Shown here: positions 36,358 through 44,271 of the stretch, in pieces
How the letters are laid out: each line of letters begins with the position of its first letter
How positions within the stretch are numbered: position 1 is the stretch's first letter
NCBI GenBank assembly: GCA_041743125.1
Contig: JBGTNK010000195.1
Coordinates: forward strand, 62,001-126,000
Direction of reading: 5' to 3'
Source: Terrimonas_B sp041743125
Lineage (GTDB): Bacteria; Bacteroidota; Bacteroidia; Chitinophagales; Chitinophagaceae
DNA length: 64,000 nt
The notes under the pieces: model-generated
Told to the model about the DNA's origin: nothing
What the model saw: only the letters and a program-made list of their open reading frames with translations
The model's database searches: none
Translations under genes and position numbers: made by a program

Positions 36358-37080
36358 CTAAAATTCCTTAGGTATGTAAAATTTATTTTTTTCTACCAGT
36401 TCTTCATTTTCATACAATTCAAATTTGAACCATCCTGCATGGTAGAAATTCGTTTTATCTATCCTGAAATTTCTTTCTTTTACATCTTTTAATTCAAACA
36501 ATAATTCATCCTCGGATGTATAAAATTTGATATTGTATTTTTTGCCGGGGTCATCGGAAAGAATGATCCGGACATAGCCATCTTTAAAAGTAAAGACACG
36601 TTTTGAGGGCTTATACACTTCCGATTTTGGATGGTTTTTTGTTGTCACCGGACCTATTAAAACACTATCTGAAATGATGAGTGGGACTGTCATGCCGGGT
36701 AATTCAGATTTAACCGCAGTTTCCCGTTTTACGGCAGTATCCGGTACTGGTCTTTTCGCATCGCTAAAAAGATATACCCCTTTATCCAGCATGATATAAA
36801 GCCGGTAAAACATATGATCATTACTTGCTTTAGTATCTACATATCCATTTTCAGGTATGGTGGGGTCAGCTACCGTCAATATGCTTTTAAAATTTCTTAT
36901 GCTATCAAAAGATCGCTGGATGCTGATTTGCTTTACAGTTTCAAATGAATTATACCAACCAATAACAATTCGATTGTTTCCTACATTTTTTACAGAAAAT
37001 TTCGGAAGTGTGTCCTGGGCAATCAAACTTTTTGCCCCAGCTGTTAAAGCTATGAATAGGAATAAGGTGAATCTTTTCAT
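36358..37080 (-). CDS. Uncharacterised secreted protein
   Basis: A 240-residue protein from ATG 37080 (MKRFTLFLFIALTAG); a longer frame to 37158 would add a nonsense N-terminus. The signal peptide ends near SLIAQ. The first part (about 24-110, FSVKNVGNNRIVIGWYNS to YVDTKASNDHMFYRLYI) looks like a fibronectin type III-like module, and the C-terminal part (KKYNIKFYTSEDELLFEL, DKTNFYHAGWFKFELYENEELV) like a second beta sandwich, joined by a Pro/Thr/Val linker. I do not recognise a named family. It is upstream of the PLP enzyme gene on the same strand (77 nt). Confidence 0.65.
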   Translation of the reverse strand: MKRFTLFLFIALTAGAKSLIAQDTLPKFSVKNVGNNRIVIGWYNSFETVKQISIQRSFDSIRNFKSILTVADPTIPENGYVDTKASNDHMFYRLYIMLDKGVYLFSDAKRPVPDTAVKRETAVKSELPGMTVPLIISDSVLIGPVTTKNHPKSEVYKPSKRVFTFKDGYVRIILSDDPGKKYNIKFYTSEDELLFELKDVKERNFRIDKTNFYHAGWFKFELYENEELVEKNKFYIPKEF

Positions 37081-37157
37081 ATTTAAATTACAAACCAAGA
37101 AAGATATAGATTCTGTTTTCAATATGCAACAAATATAACACAGGGTGGTAAAAAACA

Positions 37158-38057
37158 TTAAAAGTTTAACGTTCCCTTTTTTAATGATTTATTTCCCTGT
37201 AATCCTCCACTGTGTATAAGCAATAATTTGCTTCCTTGTGGAAAAAAATCTTTCTGTAAAAGTTCAGTAATGGCATAAAATAATTTTGCTGTATAAACAA
37301 AATCAGATTCAATTTTTGTTTGCCGATAAAATTCATTCATGAATTCTATTAATTCGGGCTGATGTTTTCCATACCCACCAAAATGAAAGTCGTGAATTAG
37401 TTGCCAGTTTGGGCTTTCGATATCATCAGCTTTTTTTACCAGGAGCGAATTAACCATTTTTTCCAGTTCCATATTTTTTTTCATTACACTAATGCCGGTA
37501 ACTTGCTGATTTCCTGAAATACCATTAATAAGACCTGCCATCATGGTGCCTGTACCCACAGCGCAGCAATAGTGTGTATAGGATGAAGGACAAAAATGCA
37601 ACATGGTAGACGCTCCCAAGGCTCCCTTTACGCCATATCCTCCTTCATTGATGAGATAATATTCTTCTATTCCGGGCAATGAGGGTATTTCTTTGTGCTG
37701 ATAAGCTGATCTTACAATGAAAACGAGTTGCATACCCAGTTCTCTTGCTTTATCCAAAGTATAGGTTCCACCTTTCGGTTCCTCGCCTCGTATAATTCCT
37801 ATAGATTTTATTCCGTTCATCCTGGATGCTGCGGCCGCAGCGATTATATGATTGGACCAGGCGCCGCCAAACGTGATGATTCCTTTTTTCTTTTGATGTA
37901 TGGCTTCCTCCAGGTAATATCTGAGTTTAAACCATTTGTTCCCGGAGATAACCGGGCTTATTTTATCAAGCCTTAAAACCGATACTTCAATTTTGTTTTT
38001 GGACAAAAATGCAATAATGTCAACTGTAATATCATTAAAAGCCAGAGCGGGATTCAT
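37158..38057 (-). CDS. PLP-dependent ACC deaminase / D-cysteine desulfhydrase-like enzyme
   Basis: A 299-residue fold-type II PLP enzyme. The cofactor lysine is Lys41 in ISGNKWFKL, followed by GGAWSNHIIAAAAAS (~78-92), the phosphate-binding GTGTMMAGLI region (~168) and IHSGGLQGNKSL at the end. The sequence fits the 1-aminocyclopropane-1-carboxylate deaminase/D-cysteine desulfhydrase branch; which substrate is used cannot be told from the motifs. It begins 60 nt from the divergent nucleotidyltransferase gene. Confidence 0.88.
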   Translation of the reverse strand: MNPALAFNDITVDIIAFLSKNKIEVSVLRLDKISPVISGNKWFKLRYYLEEAIHQKKKGIITFGGAWSNHIIAAAAASRMNGIKSIGIIRGEEPKGGTYTLDKARELGMQLVFIVRSAYQHKEIPSLPGIEEYYLINEGGYGVKGALGASTMLHFCPSSYTHYCCAVGTGTMMAGLINGISGNQQVTGISVMKKNMELEKMVNSLLVKKADDIESPNWQLIHDFHFGGYGKHQPELIEFMNEFYRQTKIESDFVYTAKLFYAITELLQKDFFPQGSKLLLIHSGGLQGNKSLKKGTLNF

Positions 38058-38117
38058 AAAATACCGGTAATTGGTAGTGAATTTAGTTTATTTTCGCCCC
38101 CAAAATTTAATGACTCT

Positions 38118-39017
38118 ATGCAACCTACATTGGTAATACTGGCAGCCGGTATGGCTTCGCGATATGGAAGTATGAAACAGATCCAGGGATTTGGCCCAGG
38201 AGGTGAAACCATTATGGACTATTCCATTTATGACGCTATCCGTTCCGGATTTGGCAAGATCGTGTTTATCATTCGGAGAGAATTTGCAGAGGATTTCAAG
38301 AATATTTTTGAACCGAAACTTAAGGATCGCATTGAAGTTGATTTTGCTTTCCAGGATTTGGAAGCTTTTACTGAAAGATTTGAGATACCCGAAGAAAGAA
38401 AAAAACCCTGGGGTACCGCACATGCTGTTTTATGTGCCATGGATGTAGTGAAAGAACCTTTTGCTGTCATTAATGCTGATGATTTCTATGGGCACAATGC
38501 TTTTGAGAACGCGGCTGAATTTTTAATCAGGGATTGTAATGAAAAAAATTATGCCATCATTGGTTACGACCTGCTCAAAACCTTATCGGATTATGGTACG
38601 GTGAACAGGGGCGTTTGTTCCCTTGATGAGAACGGGAACCTGGCCGGTATTTCTGAAAGAATAAACATTGCAAAAAAAGATAATTCTATTCTTTGTGATG
38701 ATGGTCTTGAACCAAAAGAATTATCTGTAAATACCCGGGTGTCTATGAATTTCTGGTGTTTTGATGTTTCCTTTTTTTCGTACACCCAAAAGCTTTTCCG
38801 GCAATTCCTGCAGCAATCCGGTAAGGAATTAAAATCCGAGTTTTTTATACCCATTGTTGCCGACCAGTTTATTAAAGAAGGAGGTCGCGTTGAGATCATA
38901 CCAACTACCTCCTCATGGTTTGGGGTCACTTATAAAGAAGATGCTCCATTTGTTGCAAATAGTTTGAAGGAACTTGTAAAGAATGGTGAGTATCCTGAAA
39001 GATTGTGGAGCAAATAG
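38118..39017 (+). CDS. Sugar-phosphate nucleotidyltransferase family protein
   Basis: A 299-residue GT-A-fold nucleotidyltransferase that would make NDP-sugars. The signature LAAGMASRYGSMKQ (~8-21, nucleotide-binding GMxSRxG loop) opens it, PWGTAHAVLCA (~96-106) and VINADDFYG (~118-126, metal-binding Asp) follow, and a Phe-rich C-terminal domain ends the protein. The likely product (UDP- or dTDP-sugar, for surface glycans) is not determinable. It stands alone, with a strong terminator 56 nt downstream. Confidence 0.88.
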   Translation: MQPTLVILAAGMASRYGSMKQIQGFGPGGETIMDYSIYDAIRSGFGKIVFIIRREFAEDFKNIFEPKLKDRIEVDFAFQDLEAFTERFEIPEERKKPWGTAHAVLCAMDVVKEPFAVINADDFYGHNAFENAAEFLIRDCNEKNYAIIGYDLLKTLSDYGTVNRGVCSLDENGNLAGISERINIAKKDNSILCDDGLEPKELSVNTRVSMNFWCFDVSFFSYTQKLFRQFLQQSGKELKSEFFIPIVADQFIKEGGRVEIIPTTSSWFGVTYKEDAPFVANSLKELVKNGEYPERLWSK

Positions 39018-39072
39018 GTAAATCAAAAGATCAGATAACTGGTAGAAATTGTAAATATTTCAACAAATAACA

Positions 39073-39106
39073 AAAAAGCCATCACTATTATTTATGATGG
39101 CTTTTT
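39073..39106. terminator. Bidirectional intrinsic terminator
   Basis: Perfect 12-bp stem: AAAAAGCCATCA (39073-39084) pairs with TGATGGCTTTTT (39095-39106), loop 10 nt. It separates the nucleotidyltransferase gene from the convergent protease gene. Confidence 0.88.
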
Positions 39107-39123
39107 CATTATATGATAAAAGA

Positions 39124-40239
39124 TCAATTCACTTTTACCATAAATATATATTCTTCCACTTTTTTCACTTGTTGTGTTCTATCCATTCCCATTAGAGATG
39201 ATTTTGAAGAAAGCCTAAGCCTTTGATACGATGTATCTTTTCTTAAATCATTTAATGCCTCGTATATATGTTTTGCCTGCAAGGCAAACACAACACCTTC
39301 AGCAGCGGTTTCCCTGGTACTTAAAATGCCCACTATTTCTCCGTCTTTATTAAGGATTGGGCTTCCGCTATTTCCATGATTGGCCGCTATTTCTATCTGA
39401 CAACTTAAAGTATCTCCTTTAAAACCTGTTTTTGCACTCAAATAACCCTGGCCATAAACGATCTCGTCACGTGGATAACCCAAGGTGAAAATGGGTTCAG
39501 CAAGATCAGCTTCTCCTTTACTTACGCCATATGGAATAGGGGCAAGGGATTTAAAATTTGCGTCATCGATCTTAAGAATTGCGATATCTCTTTGTGAATC
39601 ATTATAAACTACCGTGGCAATATATTCTGCACCTTTTGAACTTTGAACGGCGATATTGTTAGCATTTTCTACTACATGAGCACTTGTTACTAAATACCCT
39701 CTTCCATCGATAATAAATCCTGTTCCTCCGGTTTTATAAATGATTTCCCTGGCAGGGGTATTAATTTTATCCTTCACTGTATTCAATTCTTTGTCCTGCT
39801 GGCGGGCTTTATATTTAATATTCGTCACTTCTTTTTTCAGAAGCTCAATTTCAGCAGCAGGAGCCTTTGGTGATATGGACAAGATCAGTGCACTAATGGT
39901 TAGTGCGGTCACGCCGGCAATAGAAGCCGCAATAGCTGCAACTCTTTTATATTTATTCCACAGGTAGGTAACTTTTGCCTGGCCCCTGAGTTTGTCGGCA
40001 TTTATTTTACCCTGTTGGGCAAGATCAGTGTGGACGTCATCCAGGGTTGAATGAAACTTTTGCCATTCTCCAAATCGGTTCATTTGTTGTAGAAACAAAG
40101 TGTGTTCAACTACCAACTGGTCTACTTCACCGTTTGTTTTGCGCAGGTTTTCAAAGTGCAAGCGTTCATCAGGATTCATTTCGCCCCGAATGTAACGTTC
40201 TACAGCCTCCAGAATCATTAAATCGTTATTCTCGTTCAT
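39124..40239 (-). CDS. Anti-sigma-like membrane protein fused to a trypsin-like protease
   Basis: A 371-residue protein in three parts. Residues 1-40 (AVERYIRGEMNPDERLHFENL) resemble the N-terminus of Bacteroidota anti-sigma factors and are cytoplasmic. A membrane helix spans about 100-123, followed by a coiled-coil-like stretch (EIELLKKEVTNIKYKARQQD). From about 165 to 320 there is a chymotrypsin-fold domain with His188 (VTSAHVV), Asp218 (RDIAILKI) and Ser291 (GNSGSPIL), which would lie in the periplasm. There is no PDZ domain. It overlaps the sigma-factor gene upstream by 14 nt, so they are certainly translated together. My reading is a sigma/anti-sigma pair in which the anti-sigma protein carries its own protease sensor. 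Confidence 0.82.
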   Translation of the reverse strand: MNENNDLMILEAVERYIRGEMNPDERLHFENLRKTNGEVDQLVVEHTLFLQQMNRFGEWQKFHSTLDDVHTDLAQQGKINADKLRGQAKVTYLWNKYKRVAAIAASIAGVTALTISALILSISPKAPAAEIELLKKEVTNIKYKARQQDKELNTVKDKINTPAREIIYKTGGTGFIIDGRGYLVTSAHVVENANNIAVQSSKGAEYIATVVYNDSQRDIAILKIDDANFKSLAPIPYGVSKGEADLAEPIFTLGYPRDEIVYGQGYLSAKTGFKGDTLSCQIEIAANHGNSGSPILNKDGEIVGILSTRETAAEGVVFALQAKHIYEALNDLRKDTSYQRLRLSSKSSLMGMDRTQQVKKVEEYIFMVKVN

Positions 40240-40807
40240 CCCCGGTTCCGTTTTTATAGTGAGTAAAAAATATTTTCTTTAATCTCATCAGGCACTTATA
40301 CTTCTGTGTTTTAGCGTTTTCAGCGTTAGTATATCCAAAACTGGACGCTATTTCCTGCATATTTTTCTTTTGGAGATAAAAAGACTCCAATAAACTCTTA
40401 CATGGCTCCCCCAGGCTGGATATTGCTTTTTCCATCATTTCAAATTCCGCATCCCTGCGGCTGTGGTCCTGTATATCATCCTCAACCTGTACCAGGGTTT
40501 CTGCATTTCCAATATCACCGGAATACCGGTTATTCTGGTTCAGTTTCTTAAGCCATAACCGCCGCGATACTGAATAAATATAGGTTTTGATCTGGCAGCT
40601 TAACTCAAATGTTCCCGATCTCGCTTTTTCATAGAGTACGATCATGGCCTCCTGGAATATGTCCTTTGCGTCGTCGGATGATCCGTTATTGTTGAGAATC
40701 AGGGATTGAACCGTGCTATAATTTTCTTTATAGATCGTTTCAACGGCCTTTTTCTCGTTGCGGGCTAATCCTTGCAATAGAATCCTTTCGCTGTTCTCTT
40801 CTTTCAC
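40226..40807 (-). CDS. ECF-type RNA polymerase sigma factor
   Basis: A 193-residue sigma-70 family protein. Region 2 is DAKDIFQEAMIVLYEKARSG with KTYIYSVSRRLW; region 4 is LGEPCKSLLESFYL with MQEIASSFGYTNAENAKTQKYKC, a helix-turn-helix. The start is GTG at 40807: the next codon upstream but two is TAA, and there is no internal ATG before region 2. It overlaps the anti-sigma/protease gene by 14 nt. A 12-bp imperfect inverted repeat lies in its leader (40840-40887). It probably responds to envelope state via its partner. Confidence 0.88.
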   Translation of the reverse strand: MKEENSERILLQGLARNEKKAVETIYKENYSTVQSLILNNNGSSDDAKDIFQEAMIVLYEKARSGTFELSCQIKTYIYSVSRRLWLKKLNQNNRYSGDIGNAETLVQVEDDIQDHSRRDAEFEMMEKAISSLGEPCKSLLESFYLQKKNMQEIASSFGYTNAENAKTQKYKCLMRLKKIFFTHYKNGTGDERE

Positions 40808-40839
40808 TATCCTTTATTTAATACTTTTTTTTAAAAATA

Positions 40840-40887
40840 GTAACCCTGTGGCAGCTTTAAAAAAAAACTTTGGTTGCTGCGGGTTAC
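40840..40887. repeat. Inverted repeat between sigma gene and small lipoprotein gene
   Basis: Seven bp (GTAACCC 40840-40846 / GGGTTAC 40881-40887) plus five bp (GCAGC 40851-40855 / GCTGC 40876-40880) nest around an A/T-rich 20-nt loop, with TGTG unpaired on one side. It lies in the sigma operon's leader on the minus strand and upstream of the lipoprotein gene on the plus strand; it could be a leader hairpin or a binding site. Confidence 0.45.
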
Positions 40888-40951
40888 CTTTTTCATGATT
40901 GGGTATAAACACTGAAATATTTCATAAAATAAAAAATTAAAAAAAATCACA

Positions 40952-41128
40952 ATGAAAAAGCTTTTTATCGTATTGGCAGTAGCTACGCTTGGTTTTGTAG
41001 CTTGTAACAACGAAAGTAAAACAGAGGAAACAACAGATACACTGGTTACTGAGCCTACACTAGCTCCTACTGTAGATACAACTGTAATGGTTGACACTAC
41101 TGTTAAAGTTGATTCTCTTACAAAATAA
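40952..41128 (+). CDS. Small lipoprotein, 58 residues
   Basis: ATG at 40952, stop TAA at 41126-41128. Residues 1-18 (MKKLFIVLAVATLGFVAC) are a clear lipoprotein signal with lipobox GFVAC (Cys18). The mature 41 residues are acidic and dominated by Thr, Val, Asp and Glu (DTLVTEP, VDTTVMVDTTVKVD). It has no domain I recognise; low-complexity lipoproteins of this kind occur widely in Chitinophagaceae. It is divergent from the sigma factor gene (144 nt between the starts) and ends at a strong terminator, so it is a separate, probably well-expressed unit and a plausible target of that sigma factor. Confidence 0.72.
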   Translation: MKKLFIVLAVATLGFVACNNESKTEETTDTLVTEPTLAPTVDTTVMVDTTVKVDSLTK

Positions 41129-41156
41129 ATCCTTCTTGCGGCAAGCAATCGAAAGT

Positions 41157-41189
41157 GGCCGTCTCGTATTTATGCGAGACGGCCTTTTT
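41157..41189 (+). terminator. Intrinsic terminator after small lipoprotein
   Basis: Perfect 10-bp GC-rich stem GGCCGTCTCG (41157-41166) / CGAGACGGCC (41175-41184), loop 8 nt, then TTTTT. The 194 nt to the helicase contain only a TACCTTTG box at 41339-41346. Confidence 0.92.
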
Positions 41190-41383
41190 GTGCGCATTTA
41201 AATGCAGGCGAAATTATTTCTTGAGGACCTTGTCACTATACCTGGGGGCAGGAAAAAGGTGATATGAATAGTCGCTGAATTTCCTCAAAATTGGTATGAT
41301 TTACCAAATAACTCTGTTCCGCCAAAGTCCAAAACGTTTACCTTTGCGACCCTATCCGTGAAATCACATAAAATTGTTAATCA

Positions 41384-43063
41384 GTGAATACATTTGAATC
41401 GTTAGGTATTGAAGAGAATTTAATACATTCTATAAGTGCATTGGGCTTTACAACGCCTACGCCTATACAAGAAAAAGCAATACCCGTATTGTTACAGGGA
41501 ACAAAAGATTTTATCGGCCTGGCGCAAACCGGTACCGGAAAAACAGCCGCATTTGGATTGCCATTATTGCAACTCATAAAAAAGGATGACCGTTTTCCAC
41601 AGGCTTTGATCATTTGTCCTACCAGGGAACTATGTCTTCAGATAGCCAAAGACCTTGAATCTTTCAAGAAAAGTGCTGGGCAAACCAGCATTACTGCAGT
41701 ATATGGAGGCACATCCATTTCAATGCAGATAAGGGACCTCAAAAGAGGAACCCATATAATTGTAGCTACTCCCGGCCGCTTAATTGACCTTATAGAAAGA
41801 AAGGCCATTAACCTGGAGCAGATTCATTATGTAGTTTTGGATGAGGCGGATGAAATGTTGAATATGGGATTTAAGGATGACATTGAGTTCATTCTTAAAA
41901 ATACACCTAACCGACAGAGTACCTGGCTTTTCAGTGCCACAATGCCACCGGAAATCAGGCATGTAAGCAAGCGATACATGGACAAGCCTTTTGAAATAAC
42001 TATCGGTAAGGTTAACCAGGGTAACGTCAATATTGACCACCAGTATTATGCAACGCAACATATAAACCGTTATGAAACACTAAAGCGTATCATAGATTTC
42101 AATCCGGGGATTTATGGAATCGTTTTTACCCGAACAAAAATTGATGCACAAAATATAGCTGAACAACTCACCCGGGAGGGCTATGATATCGAGTCGATCC
42201 ACGGTGATCTTACCCAACAGCAACGAGATAAGGTAATGGGTCTTTTCCGCGACAGGAGTATCCAATTGCTGATAGCAACAGATGTAGCCGCCAGAGGTAT
42301 TGATGTACAAGGTCTCACCCATATCATCAATTATGAATTGCCGGATGACACAGAAATATATACACACCGGAGCGGACGTACCGGAAGAGCAGGAAAAAGT
42401 GGCATCTCAATTTCTCTCGTAACACCGAAAGAAACCTATCGCCTGAGGCAAATTGAAAAACTGGTGAACACCCGTGTTCACAAAATGGATATTCCAAGCG
42501 GTAAAGATGTTTGCCGGAAACAGTTTTTCCATTTCATTGATAAAATGTTGCAGGCCGATATCAGCCATGGTGAATATGAAACGTATATTCCGCTGCTAAA
42601 AGAAAAATTTGAGTCAACGTCAAAAGAAGAAATACTGCAAAGAGTTGCCGCCCTTGAGTTTGACAGGTTCCTGAAATATTATGAAAATGCGGCCGATTTG
42701 AATTTGCGTGGAGATGACAGGCGAGGTGAAAGAAAAGGAGAAAAAGTTGAAAGAGGTTTTTCCCGTGAAAGAGACCGGGATACAAAGGGAAGAGCATTTG
42801 GAGGAGATGGCAACTATCAACGACTGTTCGTAAACCTGGGAACAAAAGACGGGTTTTACAAAGCAAGCTTTCTGCAATTTATTCTTGATATGAGCGATCT
42901 GAAAAAAGAAGTGCTTGGAAGAATTGATATGAAGGAAATGACCAGCTGGATTGAGATAGAGCCATCAGCTGGTAAGAAAATGATCAAAGCGATGGATGGG
43001 AAAAATTACCGGGGTCGTAAGATCAGGATGAACGATGCCAATACCGGGGGCAGGGCAAAATAA
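41384..43063 (+). CDS. DEAD-box RNA helicase with DbpA-like C-terminus
   Basis: A 559-residue ATP-dependent RNA helicase. GTG at 41384 is the start because TAA lies two codons upstream in frame. The motifs run in order: Q motif FTTPTPIQEKAIP (~22-34), Walker A AQTGTGKT (~46), PTRELCLQ, DEADEML, SAT in FSATMP, then HRSGRTGRAG (~325). After a basic Arg/Gly/Glu linker (~445-475) comes a small RNA-binding domain (FVNLGTKDGFYKASFLQFI, ~482-500) of the DbpA/CsdA type. Roles in ribosome assembly or cold-shock RNA remodelling are usual. It sits upstream of the pheA attenuator but is likely a separate transcript. Confidence 0.93.
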   Translation: MNTFESLGIEENLIHSISALGFTTPTPIQEKAIPVLLQGTKDFIGLAQTGTGKTAAFGLPLLQLIKKDDRFPQALIICPTRELCLQIAKDLESFKKSAGQTSITAVYGGTSISMQIRDLKRGTHIIVATPGRLIDLIERKAINLEQIHYVVLDEADEMLNMGFKDDIEFILKNTPNRQSTWLFSATMPPEIRHVSKRYMDKPFEITIGKVNQGNVNIDHQYYATQHINRYETLKRIIDFNPGIYGIVFTRTKIDAQNIAEQLTREGYDIESIHGDLTQQQRDKVMGLFRDRSIQLLIATDVAARGIDVQGLTHIINYELPDDTEIYTHRSGRTGRAGKSGISISLVTPKETYRLRQIEKLVNTRVHKMDIPSGKDVCRKQFFHFIDKMLQADISHGEYETYIPLLKEKFESTSKEEILQRVAALEFDRFLKYYENAADLNLRGDDRRGERKGEKVERGFSRERDRDTKGRAFGGDGNYQRLFVNLGTKDGFYKASFLQFILDMSDLKKEVLGRIDMKEMTSWIEIEPSAGKKMIKAMDGKNYRGRKIRMNDANTGGRAK

Positions 43064-43117
43064 AAGAGTTCATGTTTCTATAATGTTACTTTTAAAAGTT
43101 GAGTGATAAAAAAAATA

Positions 43118-43149
43118 ATTGTCGGGGATTATATCAGGAAGTATATTTG
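43118..43149 (+). promoter_or_regulatory. Promoter of the pheA leader
   Basis: ATTG at 43118-43121, 20-nt spacer and TATATTTG at 43142-43149 match the phylum's -33/-7 promoter with one deviation in the -33 box. Transcription would start close to the leader-peptide ATG at 43157. Confidence 0.5.
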
Positions 43150-43156
43150 TTGCATA

Positions 43157-43246
43157 ATGACAAAAGCAAACACATTTTTCGGATTATATTTTAGCTTCTT
43201 TTATTTTAGAATGAAGCCGGGAATGCTTTTGTTGAAAATCATATAA
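43157..43246 (+). CDS. Phe/Tyr-rich leader peptide of the pheA operon (29 residues)
   Basis: ATG at 43157, TAA at 43244-43246. Residues 7-17 read FFGLYFSFFYF: six Phe and two Tyr out of eleven, exactly the two end products of the downstream pheA/tyrA enzymes. The remainder (RMKPGMLLLKII) is ordinary. The gene is followed by an intrinsic terminator (43273-43301) and then by pheA (43325). The string GCCGGGA at 43216-43222, inside the peptide's coding region, is perfectly complementary to TCCCGGC at 43274-43280 in the terminator's left arm, providing an antiterminator. This matches the layout of E. coli pheL. The peptide itself probably has no function beyond translation. Confidence 0.72.
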   Translation: MTKANTFFGLYFSFFYFRMKPGMLLLKII

Positions 43247-43272
43247 TCAGAACAACTAAATCAACATAAAGG

Positions 43273-43301
43273 ATCCCGGCCAAAAGGCCGGGATTTTTTT
43301 T
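43273..43301 (+). terminator. Attenuator terminator upstream of pheA
   Basis: Perfect 9-bp stem ATCCCGGCC (43273-43281) / GGCCGGGAT (43286-43294), AAAA loop, eight consecutive T. It stands 24 nt before the pheA ATG and after the leader peptide, not after an ordinary gene; the helicase gene ends 210 nt upstream. GCCGGGA at 43216-43222 can compete for its left arm. Confidence 0.85.
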
Positions 43302-43324
43302 AAGCCAAAATTGACTACAAATTT

Positions 43325-44221
43325 ATGAGCAGCATCGAAAAAACCACGTTACCAGCTTCGGCTTCTTCCAGGCAGGAATCTTTGATTAATGGAAACCGGA
43401 TAGCGATTCAAGGCTATGAAGGAAGTTTTCACCAGGTAGCAGCGCAGCAGTATTTTGGTAAAGATGTGGAGGTGATACCCTGTGCTACTTTCCGTGATGT
43501 AATGAAAGCCTCTTCAAATAAGAAAATGAGCGATGGAGGTATGATGGCTATTGAAAACTCCATTGCCGGCAGTATTTTACCAAATTACAACTTGTTACAA
43601 AAAAGTAATCTTGTGGTAACCGGAGAAGTATACCTGCATATCAGGCAAAATCTGTTGGTTAATAAAGGTGTAAGCCTGGAGGATATCAGGGAAGTGCATT
43701 CCCATACTATGGCTTTGCAGCAGTGCTATGACTTTCTGGACAAGTATAAATGGAAATTAGTAGAAACAGAAGACACGGCGTTGAGTGCCAAACATGTTCA
43801 CCAGCATAAAAGCAAACATATTGCTGCTATTGCAAGTAAACTAGCTGCTGATTTATTTGACCTGGATATTATCGCTCCCAACATCCACACCATAAAAAAT
43901 AATTACACCCGGTTTTTAGTATTGCAAAAAGAAGATGAAGCGCAACCTGTTCCCGGTGCAAACAAAGCATCCGTTAATTTTCATACTGATCATTCAAAAG
44001 GAAGCCTTGCCAGGGTATTAACCAGGATAGCCGAGGGGGGTATCAACCTGAGTAAGCTCCAAAGCTTTCCTATTCCGGGTACTGATTTTAAGTATAGTTT
44101 TCATGTTGACATGGAATTTGAATCGGTGAAAGAGTTTGAAAAGATCATTGAAGAATTAAGGTCGCTGACAGCGGAATTAAAAATTTATGGTATTTATAAA
44201 AATGGAAGAACTCTTGTTTAA
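43325..44221 (+). CDS. pheA: Prephenate dehydratase with ACT domain
   Basis: A 298-residue enzyme converting prephenate to phenylpyruvate for phenylalanine. The dehydratase has AIQGYEGSFHQVAAQQYF (~27-45), AIENSIAGSI (~77-86) and the catalytic NNYTRFLVL (~196-204). The C-terminal ACT domain (about 218-290, KGSLARVLTRIAEGGINLSKLQS) binds phenylalanine for feedback inhibition. There is no chorismate mutase domain, because that activity is fused to the DAHP synthase at 47.3 kb. It is the first gene of the aromatic cluster, controlled by the attenuator just upstream. The aminotransferase gene follows after 50 nt. Confidence 0.95.
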   Translation: MSSIEKTTLPASASSRQESLINGNRIAIQGYEGSFHQVAAQQYFGKDVEVIPCATFRDVMKASSNKKMSDGGMMAIENSIAGSILPNYNLLQKSNLVVTGEVYLHIRQNLLVNKGVSLEDIREVHSHTMALQQCYDFLDKYKWKLVETEDTALSAKHVHQHKSKHIAAIASKLAADLFDLDIIAPNIHTIKNNYTRFLVLQKEDEAQPVPGANKASVNFHTDHSKGSLARVLTRIAEGGINLSKLQSFPIPGTDFKYSFHVDMEFESVKEFEKIIEELRSLTAELKIYGIYKNGRTLV

Positions 44222-44271
44222 CCCCGGAAATAAAACAACGTCAGAGAAAAAGATTTTCGAAAATAATAATT

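Noticed and set aside
40831..41148. Minus-strand frame covering the small lipoprotein
   Set aside because: It is the antisense of a better-supported lipoprotein gene with signal peptide and terminator, and its product is Ser/Val low-complexity.
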